DNA from: Adenophora triphylla var. japonica
Lineage: Eukaryota > Streptophyta > Magnoliopsida > Asterales > Campanulaceae
Length of the DNA stretch: 64,000 nucleotides
Direction: 5' to 3'
Assembly: GCA_022495995.1 (NCBI GenBank)
Contig: JAFEMH010003625.1
Location: forward strand, 191,491 to 255,490
Positions 50,024-61,588 of this stretch are shown piece by piece. The translations under genes and the position numbers were made by a program. Under the pieces are notes generated by a model. It worked only from the letters and a program-made list of their open reading frames with translations. It had not been told where the DNA came from and made no database searches. Each line of letters starts with the position of its first letter. Within the stretch, counting starts at the first letter, position 1.

Positions 50024-52240
50024 GTTGGCTTTTGGGATTCCGTTATCTTTGCTGGGAAAAAATTGGACGTATTTGTCTGGGAAATCGGTCTTACGTTTGA
50101 CTGCCGTTGGATGAAATATACGGGATCTCGTTATCTTTCTCAGGGAGATCGGTCTTACGTTTGACTGCCGGAGGATTTTGATGAAAGATACGGGATCCGT
50201 TATCTTTCTCGGGGAGATCGGTCTTACGTTTGGCTAGCCGGAGGATTTTGATGAAAGATACGGGATCCGTTATCTTTCTCGGGGAGATCGGTCTTACGTT
50301 TTACTGCCGGAGGATTTTGATGAAAGATACGGGATCTCGTTATCTTTCTCGGGGCACTCGGTCTTACGTTTTACTGCCGGAGATTGATTTTTGATGAAAG
50401 ATACGGGATCTCGTTATCTTTCTCAGGGAGATCGGTCTTACGTTTGACTGCCGGAGGATTTTGATGAAAGATACGGGATCCGTTATCTTTCTCGGGGCAC
50501 TCGGTCTTACGTTTTACTGCCGGAGATTGATTTTGGTGAAAGATACGGGATCCGTTATCTTTCTCGGGGAGATCGGTCTTACGTTTTACTGCCGGGGATT
50601 ATTTTGATGAAAGATACGGGATCCGTTATCTTTCTCGGGGAGATCGGTCTTATGTTTGACTGCCGGGGATTATTTTGATGAAAGATACGGGATCCGTTAT
50701 CTTTCTCGGGGAGATCGGACTTACGTTTGGCCGTAGGGAAGATTTTGATGAAAGATACGGGATCTCGTTATCTTTCTCGGGGAGATCGGTCTTACGTTTC
50801 TTTGCAGGGAAGATTTTGATGAAAGATACGGGATCTCGTTATCTTTCTCGGGGAGATCGGTCTTACGTTTTCTTGCTTAGGGATGATTTTGATGAAAGAT
50901 ACGGGATCCGTTATCTTTCTCGGGGCACTCGGTCTTACGTTTCTTCTTGGGAGATTGATTTTTGATGAAAGATACGGGATCTCGTTATCTTTCTCGGGAG
51001 ATCGGTCTTACGTTTCTTTACGGGGATTATTTTGATGAAAGATACGGGATCCGTTATCTTTCTCGGGAGCACTCGGTCTTACGTTTCTGCTTAGGTTGAT
51101 GATTTTTGATGAAAGATACGAGATCCGTTATCTTTCTCGGGGCACTCGGTCTTACGTTTCTTCTTAGGGGATGATTTTGATGAAAGATATGGGATCCGTT
51201 ATCTTTCTCGGGGCACTCGGTCTTACGTTTCTTGCTAGGGGTGATTTTGATGAAAGATACGGGATCTCGTTATCTTTCTCGGGGCACTCGGTCTTACGTT
51301 TGGCTATAGGGAATGATTTTGATGAAAGATACGAGATTTCGTTATCTTTCTCGGGAAATCGGTCTTACGTTTCTTTGCTTGGGAAGGATTTTGATGAAAG
51401 ATACGAGATTTCGTTATCTTTCTCGGGGCACTCGGTCTTACGTTTGACTGCCGTTTGATTTTGATGAAAGATACGGGATCTCGTTATCTTTCTCGGGAGG
51501 ATCGGTCTTACGTTTGACTAGGGAAGATTTTGATGAAAGATACGGGATCTCGTTATCTTTCTCGAGGAAATCGGTCTTACGTTTGACTGCCGTTTGATTT
51601 TGATGAAAGATACGGGATCTCGTTATCTTTCTCGGGAGGATCGGTCTTACGTTTGACTGCCGGGGAAGATTTTGATGAAAGATACGGGATCTCGTTATCT
51701 TTCTCGGGGAAATCGGTCTTACGTTTGACTGCCATTGATTTTGATGAAAGATACGGGATCTCGTTATCTTTCTCGGGAGGATCGGTCTTACGTTTGACTG
51801 CCGTTTGATTTTGATGAAAGATACGTGATCTCGTTATCTTTCTCGGGGAAATCGGTCTTACGTTTTACTGCCGGGAAGGATTTTGATGAAAGATACGAGA
51901 TTTCGTTATCTTTCTCGGGGCACTCGGTCTTACGTTTTACTGCCGGGAAGGATTTTGATGAAAGATACGAGATTCGTTATCTTCCTCGGGGAAATCGGTC
52001 TTACGTTTTACTGCCGGGAAGGATTTTGATGAAAGATACGAGATTTCGTTATCTTTCTCGGGGCACTCGGTCTTACGTTTCTTGCTTAGGGAAGGATTTT
52101 GATGAAAGATACGAGATTCGTTATCTTTCTCGGGGAACTCGGTCTTACGTTTGACTGCCGTTTGATTTTGATGAAAGATACGGGATCTCGTTATCTTCTC
52201 GGGAGGATCGGTCTTACGTTTGACTGCCGGGGGTGATTTT
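50024..52240. repeat. ~70-bp tandem array, about 31 copies (element D 3' UTR)
   Basis: Monomers share GATTTTGATGAAAGATACGG, TTATCTTTCTCGGGG and ATCGGTCTTACGTTT, with variable 10-15 bp ends. In each, GAAAGATA pairs with TATCTTTC, extended by CGG/CCG or, in other monomers, CGA/TCG. This is a satellite-like array of the kind known from 3' UTRs of Tat/Ogre elements. Confidence 0.93.
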
Positions 52241-52344
52241 GATGACAAGGGGCTGACTTTGGTTAACTTTGGTTAACTACGGGAGTTGGGAATTGCGAGT
52301 CCTGGAATTTTAAGGGGCAAAAGGGTCATTTTGACCACGACAAT

Positions 52345-52362
52345 CCTATCCGCGCGGATAGG
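52345..52362. promoter_or_regulatory. 18-bp palindrome upstream of antisense gene 1 (D)
   Basis: CCTATCCGCGCGGATAGG is a perfect 18-bp palindrome, 155 bp before the gene 1 ATG at 52517. It contains the LTR palindrome of D. A TTTTAAATGAG TATA-like sequence follows 13 bp on. Confidence 0.7.
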
Positions 52363-52516
52363 AGCGTGTTCCGGGTTTTAAATGAGGGCCAACGCCCTTT
52401 TCTTCTTCCCCATTCAGTTTTTGAAAAGCGAGGCAGAGAGAGAGAGAAAAAAGCAGGAGAAGCCATTGTTGGCCAAGAAAAGCTTCAAAATCTTCCGATT
52501 TCTTCGATTTTGAGCA

Positions 52517-55368
52517 ATGGAACACGGGAAGGCGCTTTTCAAGGCCAAGGACGTGGCCCGGTGGCGGAGAGACGATTGGAGCTTGTCCGGATGAGGAGGC
52601 ATTACAATCTTTCGCAATCGGTTGCGGAGGAGCATTACCCCGATGCTTGGCAACATTGGGCTTCGGATTCGAATCTCCGAACGGTATACTTTGAAACCCT
52701 TTGATCCCTTTGTTGATTTCTTGTTTGAAATTTGAATTTTGGGTGATTTTTGAATTTTTTTTTTGAAAATTCGAATGATTGATATTCTTGGCTTTGAATC
52801 TTGATTTTGATGCTTTGCATGTTGCAATGATTATGTGGGTATCCCAAAATATGCATTTTGCTTGGAGAAAGAATTGGCCTTTTCGCCATTTTTTTTTTGT
52901 ATCCGAAAATTGCATGTGAAAATTCGAAAATTGTGATGATGATGATTTTTTTTTTGAAATTGAATATTGATATCGATGAATGATGCAATGCATGCATTTT
53001 GTTTGGAAAGAATGGGCGTTTTGCCAATATGAGATGTATGTATGTTTAGGATTTTTTATTTTTGAAAAGTGGGACGGATTTTTCCTCCCGTTGCATGTAA
53101 GATGGATGATATGCATGTATGCATTTTTTTGAAATTGGGACAGAGTTTTTATTTCCGTCGACTTCTTGTAGGATATGCATGTATGCATTTTTATTGAAAA
53201 TTGTTGAATGGGATTTCTTTGAAAGCTTGTCTTTTACGTGAGAAAAATGGGGCTATGTCTATTGCATCTTGTTATCTTTGCCGAAATTTTCTTTTTTTTT
53301 AATGCATGTGTATGCTCTTTTTTTTTTGTGCAAATGCAAATGCAATTTTTTTGACATTTTCTCTCTCTTTTTTTTTTTTTTTACGGGCGGAAACCGTTTT
53401 GTGACGGAGCGGTGAACAAAATGAAGACTCGAGGATCGGTGGAGTCCGTGGTTGACTTGTGGGACCGGCTTCCGAATGCGGGCCGAGGAGCTTTGCCGAG
53501 TCAGAGACAGTTGTTGTTGAGACGGGGCTTTGGGAGTTTGTCGAGTGCTTGAGGGATTTGGTCAAGTTCCACTAAGAGCAAGGGCTTGATGTTTGCTGCG
53601 CGCGGCAACTGGTGGGACGCGACCCACACCTTTCACTTCTTCGGGCGAGGCTACGGTTACGCCCTCCGATCTGGCTCTGCGATCACGGGCTGTCCTTTAA
53701 TGGGCGCGGCATTGAGTGGCGGGATGGCTACGACGATGCGGATCTACGAGCTCTTCTGGGATTTTCCCTATTCCCAAAAAGGGGATGGGGATGGAGTATG
53801 CGGTGGTCTACGGGAAGATCGTGGAGACCATTGTGAGCTATGAGGAGGCGGGGGAGGAGAGGATAGGCGGCGAAGCGGATCGCTAGGGCCTTCTTGTGGT
53901 TTGCCTTTTCGAGCACGCTCTTTGGACATGCTTTGAGGGACGGCGAGTCTTTGCCTTGTTGAGGTCCTTGGAGGACATGGAGACGGCCGGAGATGTCTCG
54001 TGGGGAGAGGCGGGGCCGGCGAGCTTTACTTTGCTCTTGATAGGTACGATCGGAAGGCTGTGAGCTCCTTTATCTTGCTTTGAGTTTGCCACCTGGAGGT
54101 ATAAGCTCTCTTTTTGCTTTCCCTCTTTTTTTTTGAGCACGCACTTTTCTTTTGCACTTTGGATTGATTGGATTTTTACCTTTCGCAGTATGGGCGTTGG
54201 AGTTTTTCCACGTCACGATGTGGCGGCGGCCGGCCGGAGTCTGTCGGGCGTATCCGGCTATGCGGTCTTGGTCCAAGCATGCCGGGAGAAGATAAGCTCC
54301 CGGGCGTACGACTCTCGAGTACGCGGATTGCCTTCCTTTGACGGAGGCCGAGACGGATGAGGGGATGATATTCTTCCCACAGGATCGCTCGAGGTGGCGC
54401 AGTGAAGGGCGCGAGATTTGGGTGCGGCGGAGGATTACGAGAGGTCGACTGCGATGCATATTATGCGGGAGAGAGGGTGACGCGCCGGCATGGCGTGAAT
54501 TCGCCTTTGAGGACACCGGTGGAGCCTCCCGCCGATATGATGCACCGAGCGATCGGTCCGTGACTGGGATGATTACCGAGCCGGCCGGCACTTCTCGGAT
54601 TTCGTGGCGATTGAGCCATATGCGACATTCGTCTTGAGGAGGCCGAGGATGCCTCGGGTTACGGATAGAGAGGGGCTTGGGATCCCGCGGTATCCTCGGA
54701 CGGATTTTTCATATATCCGAGGATGGGGTCCGATTGAGGGTGCGAGATCCCTCGGCTGAGCGGCTTCCACGAGCTTTAGGCCTCGTCAGGGTATGAAGGT
54801 ATGGCTTTTTACGCTTACGCCTCTTCCTTTCTTTCTTTTGTTTCATCATCTTTAGCATCACTTCCTTTTTTGACGCTTTTGCTTTTGTGCGGTTTTCGGA
54901 GGTGGTCGTCGAGAAGGCGACGAAGCAAGTGATCGGAGCAAGAGATTCATCGGGAGGATGGTCGCTTGCGGGGCTCCTCGAGGCTAGAGCGAGGCGACCA
55001 CGGCGGCGCACTGTCGGACGGGAGGCTTCCCCTATTCGCTCGAGACTTCTTCGAGACTCCTCTGTCTCCTCTCCTTGATCCCCGCGGTGCGCCTTCGGAT
55101 CACGTCATTCTCGGGGATCCACACGGGCGGGGACACGTATGGCGGCATGGCGGGTCGTCTTCGTACGTCCAGAGTCCGACGCCTTCACCTTCGGATACGA
55201 TTTTTTGCGGATCTCGGCTTGCCCTATCGGAGCGTGGGTTGGTCTGGCGAGCCTCTTTTACGGAGACGAGGACGATTCGAGCCCGAGATTTTCAGGGCTC
55301 CTGAGGAGGCGGGCCCGAGTCGCAAGAGGGGCCGAGGGCAGACATCGGGCGCTGGAGACTCCGATTGA
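52517..55368 (+). pseudogene. Antisense gene 1 of D: PMD protein, decayed
   Basis: The gene starts at ATG 52517 in a region (GAGAGAGAGA 5' UTR, AATCTTCC) that matches gene 1 of C. Exon 1 ends near the GTATAC donor at 52684, and a long T-rich intron follows. Exon 2 starts near 53410 (TRGSVESVVDLW, then NWWDATHTFHF as PMD signature, AITGCP out of frame, FLWFAFSSTLFGHA-like text). A donor at 54099 (GGTATAAG), acceptor CGCAG at 54187, donor near 54800 and last exon to 55368 (TSGAGDSD stop) mirror the exon plan of C. Many small gaps break the frame. Gene position, exon order, promoter palindrome and acidic or serine-rich end agree with C, though the protein sequences have drifted considerably. Confidence 0.7.
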
Positions 55369-55674
55369 TATTTTTGTTTTTTGGGATTTGAGATTGAGAT
55401 TTGTAATAATTTAGGATTTTATTGATGTTTGTTTGTTTTTTTTTTATGCACACTCTTTTTTTTTTTTGGAATGTAATAATTTAGGATTTTATTTTATGAA
55501 TGCAATGCAGTATGAATGCAGTGTTGTATGAGCCTTGGTTTTTTTTTTTTTGCAAGGGTGTTTGGTATATGGGTGGTTTGGGGAGGTTTTGCACGGGTTT
55601 CGAGCAATGGGACGGAATATTCCTCTTTTGGTGTAGCGGCTTGATCATTGCGGATTTTCGATAAATGACAAACA
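55369..55674. other. Spacer between antisense genes 1 and 2 in D
   Basis: T-rich sequence (runs at 55437-55445, 55458-55467, 55540-55551) with a direct repeat TGTAATAATTTAGGATTTTAT at 55401 and 55471. It holds the gene 1 3' UTR and the gene 2 upstream region. No gene is visible. Confidence 0.6.
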
Positions 55675-55688
55675 TGTCCGCGCGGATA
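55675..55688. promoter_or_regulatory. Palindrome upstream of antisense gene 2 (D)
   Basis: TGTCCGCGCGGATA has a perfect TCCGCGCGGA core (55677-55686) and one mismatch in the outer pairs. It lies 125 bp before the gene 2 ATG at 55813. A TTTAATTTTG TATA-like stretch follows at about 55711. Confidence 0.65.
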
Positions 55689-55812
55689 GGGTCCTGCATC
55701 GACATTGTCCTTTAATTTTGCTTCGAATCTGGTCTCACTTTATTTCAAATTCAAATATCCTCTTCAACCTCCGGTCCAAACAGCCATTTTCGGGGAGAAA
55801 GAGAGAAAAACC

Positions 55813-57305
55813 ATGAAAAACTTTAGAAAAGCTCCATCAAAATTGTCCCAAGAATCCCAAATGTCATTCTTCAACAAGTTCAAGGATTGGTCTAGGGAGA
55901 TCATGCATGAGAGGAGGTCCTTCTTTGAAGAAAGGTACAAGGTGAAGTGCTTATGGTCTCTCGAGGAATTGGTTCGGATTATGAGCTTTTGAGGGCTTCT
56001 TCCTCATTTTGGGACACTAGAAGGCATGTCTTTTGCCTTTCCTTCAACGAGATTGTTCCGTTGTGGAAGAATTTCGGGCCTTGCTTGGAGGTCCGGAGGT
56101 GGAAGAGATAGCGGTTCCTTTGCCGGAGGAGCTTCTTTTGTTGACGGATTGTGCGTCCTCCTTCATCTTTCCCGGAGGAAGCGCAAGGTATGATCCGCGG
56201 TCCCGATCATTTTGATATTTCCGGCCTTCCCGATAGGTTTAGGGGCCTAGGCTTGGTGGATGATGCCTATTGGGATGCCTTTGCACTTTGTATGTTTGGC
56301 ACCACTGTTCATGGTCTATTCCTTTGGGATTTGCCATCGGTCTTTCTTTGGATGTTGTCGTTCGGCTGTCGCACAGGCGAAGATGTCGTTCCTTTGATTA
56401 CGGGGAGACTTTTCATGCTCTTGATAGGCGCTACGGGAAGACGGTATATGCACGGGGCGGCCCGTTCCTCTTGACCTGTGGGCGATGGAGCGTTTGGGGG
56501 TTCTTCGGGAAACTCGATATGATCAAGCCTTGGACATTTGCCGGGGAGGGTTGCGGTGGATTTTGATGATCGGGGCTCGTGGGAGCGTTGGATGGCTGGT
56601 CTCCGGACGAGAGGATATCAGATGGTCGGTGCCTTGTTGGCGGGTGGAGACTCGCGAGTGCTTGAGGATGGGTCTCATGTGGTCATGCTTAGGGGCTTTC
56701 TCGGTCCGGCTTCTATATTAGGCTTTAGTTACGAGACAGTTTGGCTTGGAGCGGAGTTCCTTTGGAGGGCTTTGATGATATAGCCACCGGGGTGGTGGCT
56801 CCTGCTTCTATGGATGATCCCTCGGTGTTTCCATTTCTTTCCCGAGCATGGAGGTATGATGCCTTTCCTCCTCGGGTTATTCTCGAGCGTCAGAGGCCGG
56901 TGTTCTTGACCACTTGGTACCTGGATTGGTATGAGAGGCATGCAGGAGAGACTCGGGTGGCTATTTTGAGACGGCGTGAGGCCATTGTGGGTGCGGAGGA
57001 CTGGCCCATTTACGAGAGGAGGAGGGCCGAGGCGAGGGCCAACCCTCATGACGGGAGCGGAGACGGCGTGACCGACTATGAGGCTTACGTCAAGAGACGA
57101 GGAGAGGAGGGCTCCTATGCTACCGGCTAGGCTACGGGAGATGAGAGATGACGCTAGGGCTACTAAGGCCACTGACGGAGGCTGGTTTGATAGATCCTGT
57201 TCCTATACGAGCTTGGTAGGAGGAAGGCCAGACATTTTTCCGGTTCGAAAAAGAAGACTCGAAGGGGAAGAAGAGGGGAGAGGCCGATGCAGTGGCTTGG
57301 AGTGA
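55813..57305 (+). pseudogene. Antisense gene 2 of D: DUF7745-like, frameshifted
   Basis: ATG 55813 (MKNFRKAPSKLSQESQ) is followed by CLWSLEELV, FWDTRRHVFCLSFNEIVP (other frame), LGGPEVEEIAVPLPEE, GLVDDAYWDAFALCMFGTTV, GDSRVLEDGSHVV, SRAWRYDAFPPRVIL and FLTTWYLDWYERHAGETRVA. The end is basic. These match the segments of C gene 2 in order and A (1-476) very closely. At least five frame changes separate them. The last frame ends GLE stop at 57303-57305, as in A. The function is unknown. Confidence 0.68.
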
Positions 57306-57554
57306 CTACGAGGTTTCCTAGTATCCCTTTCTTGTCATGGCGGACACATTAATTTGATTATGTATCTTAGTTTTCTTTTAGCGGGTTGCCGGTTGTAGGA
57401 ATGAATCGGGCTTAGACTCATCAAAGAGCTTTTAATTTGTAATGAATATTTGAATTGCTTTAGAGTTTTTCGAGACGCTTTCATGGTACGATCAATTGTA
57501 TTGATGCCAAAGTATGACTTTTATTTGTGTTTTAGACCGAACCGTTTCCATTTG

Positions 57555-57597
57555 CCTACGTTCCCCTCATTTTGAGGAGCTCGGGTCTTCGTAGTTC
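57555..57597 (-). promoter_or_regulatory. CTACG...CGTAG structured motif, copy 9 (element D, pol-proximal)
   Basis: CCTACG (57555-57560) and CGTAG (57590-57594) flank TTCCCCTCATTTTGAGGAGC. It is preceded by GACCGAACCGTTT as in A copy 1. Confidence 0.5.
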
Positions 57598-57605
57598 AAC
57601 CTTTG

Positions 57606-57921
57606 ATTTTTTTTTTTTGTTGTTTTTTTGTTTTTTTTGTTTTTTTTTGTTTTTGTTTTTTTTTTTTTTTTTTTTGGTGCAACCTGTTTTTACCTAGGCC
57701 GCCCTTCTTGGGTTTTCAACCTAGTTGGGTATTACTCTTTTAGCACTCTTTTTTTTGTTTTTTTTTTTTTTTTTTTTTTTGTTTTGTTTTTTTTTTTGTT
57801 GTTTTTTTGTTTTGTTTTTTTTTGGTGCAACCACTGTTTTTACCTAGGCCGCCCTTTTCGGGTTTTCAACCTAGTTGGGTATTACTCTTTTAGCACTCTT
57901 TTTTTTTTTGTTTTTTTTTTT
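57606..57921. repeat. T-rich tract with two ~72-bp repeat units (element D)
   Basis: Two units with TTTTTACCTAGGCCGCCC, TTTTCAACCTAGTTGGG and TATTACTCTTTTAGCACTCT at about 57677-57750 and 57825-57900 lie among long T/TG runs. They match the three units of A (786-1110). A long phenylalanine-rich frame on the plus strand is an artefact. Confidence 0.82.
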
Positions 57922-58665
57922 TTACGCGTAGTATACGCGCGGCTTGTCACCATTCACTTTGGGTGTACAAAGGGATTCCCGTCGAGGTGCAAGTTGCATG
58001 GCTCCTCGGAGAAGATCTTACGGACGACATATGGCCCGACCCATACGAGGCTCCCATTTGCCGAGGGGTTGATACGGACTGGGGGCTTTTCTTTCAAAAC
58101 GAGATCACCTTCTCGGATCTCCCGATGCTTTACTTTCTTGTCGAACGCTCTGGCCATTCTTCCCTGGTAGGCTCGGATGTGTTCCATGGCCTTCAGTCGC
58201 CGTTCATCTAGTAGGGCCAATTCGTCATGGCGACTCAGGAGCCATTCGACCTCGTTGATACGGCTTTCCCGGCGGTATACGGAGCGAGGGATCTCTAGCT
58301 CGATTGGGAGTACGGCTTCCATTCCGTATGTGAGGGCAAACGGTGTTTCCCCGATTGCCGTTCGGCGATGTTACGTAGCCCCCGAGTGCCGGGTGTAACT
58401 TCTCGGGCCAATCTACGCCTTGGACGGCCATTTTCGGATGATATTTTCGAGTCTTGTTTCTTTGCCTCAACGGCTCCGTTGGTTTTGGGGCACTGTAAGG
58501 AGATGACTTGTGACGGGTTATTCGGAATTACGCCGACGGTTTTCACATTCCCCTTGAAGTGGGATCCATTATACGAAATGATTTCGGGTGGCAACCCGTA
58601 TCTGCATATGATGTTCTCTTTGATGAAGAGGGCTACTTTCTTTGAGTTGAGGATTTTGTAGGACT
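57922..58665 (-). pseudogene. Integrase C-terminal part (element D)
   Basis: The stretch reads back from a TAA at 57922-57924: VYYA stop, NGSLVWVGPYVVRKIF, REIREGDLVLKEKPPVRINP, RMARAFDKKVKHREI and MEAVLPIELEIP, and in other frames CRYGLPPEIIS with the second catalytic Asp segment. The zinc module and first catalytic Asp are absent, because the deletion junction at about 58665 cuts the core. Several 1-2 bp losses break the frame. Confidence 0.85.
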
Positions 58666-58675
58666 TTGCGAGCAT
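58655..58675 (-). other. RT-RNase H-integrase deletion junction in element D
   Basis: Integrase sequence ending in the equivalent of A 1880 (GAGGATTTTGTAGGACTT) passes directly into linker sequence equivalent to about A 14475 (AAATCACCAATCTGCGTCTC). About 2.4-2.5 kb of pol by A's coordinates is missing. The breakpoints differ from those in C. Confidence 0.8.
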
Positions 58676-59750
58676 CCTTTCCGATTCCTTCGAAGAAATC
58701 ACCAATCTGCGTCTCTTTAGGCTCTTAGCGGTTCCCAAATTCACACTCGTCAAAATCTCTTCGGCGGCTTGGGCTCGATTTTCCTCTTTAGGACAACTTT
58801 GCTTAAAGATTTTTTTTGTTGTTTGATTTTTTTCGTTTAATGTGTGCGCTTCTTTATCTAATGAATTATTATTAAAAAGTTTTTTTAATTAATTCGTCAT
58901 TAGTTAAAGTGGCAATCAAGGGATACTCGAAAGGTTCGTCATTTCATTGAAAACGAAAGGGAATACGGCGCTTGCTACGGACTCGTAGTCTTCGGGCGTA
59001 AGGCCATCGGACGACCCTAGAGACTCGATCTTAACAAAGAGAGGCTGGGAGGACTTGTCCTAGATTGACACAAAGGGACGGGGGACCAATCCAAGCTTGG
59101 TGATCATTTCCTCCTTGGTCGCGGACGGAGCTGAGAGGTTTTCCCAATTTTTAGCGGCTTTTCTTGTTGGTGGCCTCATGACTCGGGAAGCTGTCTTGTT
59201 TTTGTTTTCCTTTCTCAATTCTTTGCTATCATCTCTTGGACCGAGCCGAGATCAATCGGAGTCGGCACTTTGGACTTCTTCTTCGAACAATTGCTTTGCA
59301 TAACCGAGACCATCCCAATCATCGAGGGAAATTCCGTGGCCTTAGCTTTTAGCACTTGTCAATTCGAATTCGGGTTTCGGATCTTCTGGGCGTAGGAATA
59401 GTGGTTGTGAGCTTCTCGAGCTGTTCCACCGGAGTCGAGCACGCCTACGAAGGTATACTCGCTCTTCGTGGTAGTGGTAGCCCCGGAGTATCTTGGGTAG
59501 GTCCGGGAACATTCTACGGACCGGGTTAGCCTTGGTTCCTCTAAACTTGTTGAGGCTATCCTGTAGCTTTAGCCATCCTGCCGTAGGAGTGGGCTCTGTG
59601 ATGTTTCTGGTTGTGTGGGACCCTTTACAAAGTAGTCGGCCAAATTAGGGCTGAAGGGGAGAGATTTAGGGTTGTCGACCAGGGACCTTTCTGTGGCGGC
59701 TTCAAATCTTTTTCCTTTTGCGGTGTCATTTGAGGAGGCCTCATATCCCG
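58676..59750 (-). pseudogene. Protease-RT linker of element D
   Basis: The counterpart of 14480-15534 in A, recognisable through RAQAAEE-, LTPEDYE-, FPFVFNEM-, PRPFVS- and LKLQDSLNKF-type segments in shifting frames and a last frame with NPKSLPFSPNLADYFVKG. It is badly frameshifted. It abuts the integrase remnant because RT is deleted. Confidence 0.75.
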
Positions 59751-60640
59751 GGTAGTGGCGAGTATTACGTCCTTTCACCTCGATGAGTTTGTGAGTTCCT
59801 TGTTGGTGCTTCCCCGGGCCAGAGGCCGGGTAGATAGCTCATTTTTCTCATCATTTTCAAGACCGGTGGGATTTTATCCCAGTGATTGTCAAATCTATGT
59901 TGCACACTTGGGCCTTGGGAGGCTCGGCCGTGAAGCCCGTTAGCATGAGACCTTCCTCGTCATGTTTGATTTCGAGAATAGGTATTCCGCCGTATCTGTG
60001 CCCTCTAAAGTGACTAAATCTCAAGTAAATGGTCGTCGGATCCCCATTCGAGGCGAATTTCACACCTTTGGTGGAGGCTTGAGGCGACCCCTTTGACTTG
60101 ATGGAGCCAAGGTCTTCCCGGCGGGGCATTGAAAGTAATCGGGATGTCGATAACACGGAATTCCACAGGTATCAATTTACATCCGAACCCGGAGGTCTAA
60201 AGTGGCGACTCCGAGGCTGCTCGGGATGTTGAGTCGTAAGCTTTGGCGTGAGGGAGGAAGGCTTCAAGTACGTAGTCTTGATATCAAGCAAGCTCATGAT
60301 CTTTGCGGGAAGAATGTTCATTCCGGACCCATTATCAACCAGGACCCGAGGAGGCGTCGTTCATCCAGTGGGTGTGATGAAGAGAGGCTCGTTATGATCG
60401 GCCCCAAATTGAGGGAGGTCGAGATACGTGAAAGTGATTATATTCCCGTAATGGATGTTTCCAATTAGTTGTACCACATCATCGGGAGTAGCATCAATAG
60501 GCACTAGAGTGCGAGCCGGGCTTTCTTCCGGCTTCGGCTTATGGGGATAGGACGAGGTGAGTAGAGACCGAGAGGGAAATGTTGGCTGTGTTTGCTTCAT
60601 TTGGGTGAGCACGGGATCCTCTTTTCGGGATGCAGGTTTG
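59751..60640 (-). pseudogene. Protease and G-patch-like segment of element D
   Basis: GGIPILEIKHDEEGLMLTGF and KAQVCNIDLTITGIK lie at 59857-60156. The protease end and VPIDATPDDVVQLIGNIHYG, DLPQFGADHNEPLFIT lie at 60361-60612. The DNGS site would fall at about 60330 in another frame (ATTATCAACCAGGACC). The order is as in A, with breaks every 100-200 bp. Confidence 0.75.
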
Positions 60641-61588
60641 TTTGTCTTAGCATAGGGGCGGCGATCTTCTTTTGGTGTTTGATACGTGGCCTTCTTATAC
60701 GCCTTGGGATTTCCTTGGAAGATACGCCGAGATCGGGTCAGCAGTTAACTTCCTCATCGGTCGTCTCTTGGCTGGATTTCTTCAATCTTTGCTAAGGTCG
60801 ATGGGGGAGCCCTTTTGGCTATTGGCCATTGGTTCGACGGAGTCTAGTGACGATGAGGGGCATGCTTGGCTCCTTCTGGCGGCCCTTATAAGCTTGCTTC
60901 CCAAGTCACGAGCTTTTGGGTTTGGGGTTGTGTTGTTGCCCCTTGGATGGCCCACGAGCTAGGGCGTCCTCCGATTCACTCTCATGGCCGGCCTTGCTCA
61001 TAGTTATCATGCAACAAGAGTCGCTATTGTCGGGACTCGGCGGCTTTTCGATCTCATCCCGGTATAGTGCGGCCATTACGATTCCCTTACGTAATACTCG
61101 AGTTGGAGATGATTATAGCGTTACGTGTGGAGCGCATCCGGTATCATGCCGGTTTCTAGGACTTCTCTGAAAGGCGACATACATTCGGGGAAGGTGACCT
61201 CTTCTTGGGTAACCACGACAAGGAGTGTTACTTTGTTAAGGGTGGATTTGATCTAACCATGGTTATTTTCTCATTTGGGCGGATGGGAGTTAATTTTCCT
61301 CTTTCGATCGGATCTTCGACTATCGGCTGGATCGGACACTGAAAACCCTTTCCCCAAAGCATGGTAGGCGGTGTTGAATTCTAAGACATCCGCGTGCTCG
61401 GATCCATGAAACTTCATGGCCTTCATGTCCTCGGTCTCATATTCGTCTTCCGAAGTTTCTTCGTCGTCGCTTCTTGATAACCGGCCATTGTGCACAGCTC
61501 CCATGGGCTCATTTCGGCATGATTGTTCCAGATTGTTTCCGGATCGGGGCCTCGGTTGACTCTTCACTCTCGTCATCATCATCATCAT
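60641..61588 (-). pseudogene. Gag-protease linker of element D
   Basis: The stretch 61588-61271 encodes acidic DDEETSEDEYETEDMKAMKF and VLEFNTAYHALGKGFSVS, matching A 34089-34577. The rest (60641-61270) aligns with A 33740-34090 but lacks an open frame. Confidence 0.65.

Noticed and set aside
50024..52240. Palindromic repeats resembling a CRISPR array
   Set aside because: There are no unique spacers, monomers are contiguous and degenerate, no cas genes are present, and the context is a plant retrotransposon 3' UTR.
57628..58170. 180-codon plus-strand frame rich in Phe and Val
   Set aside because: It is translated T/TG low-complexity sequence followed by the reverse of integrase. The minus-strand integrase explains the second half.
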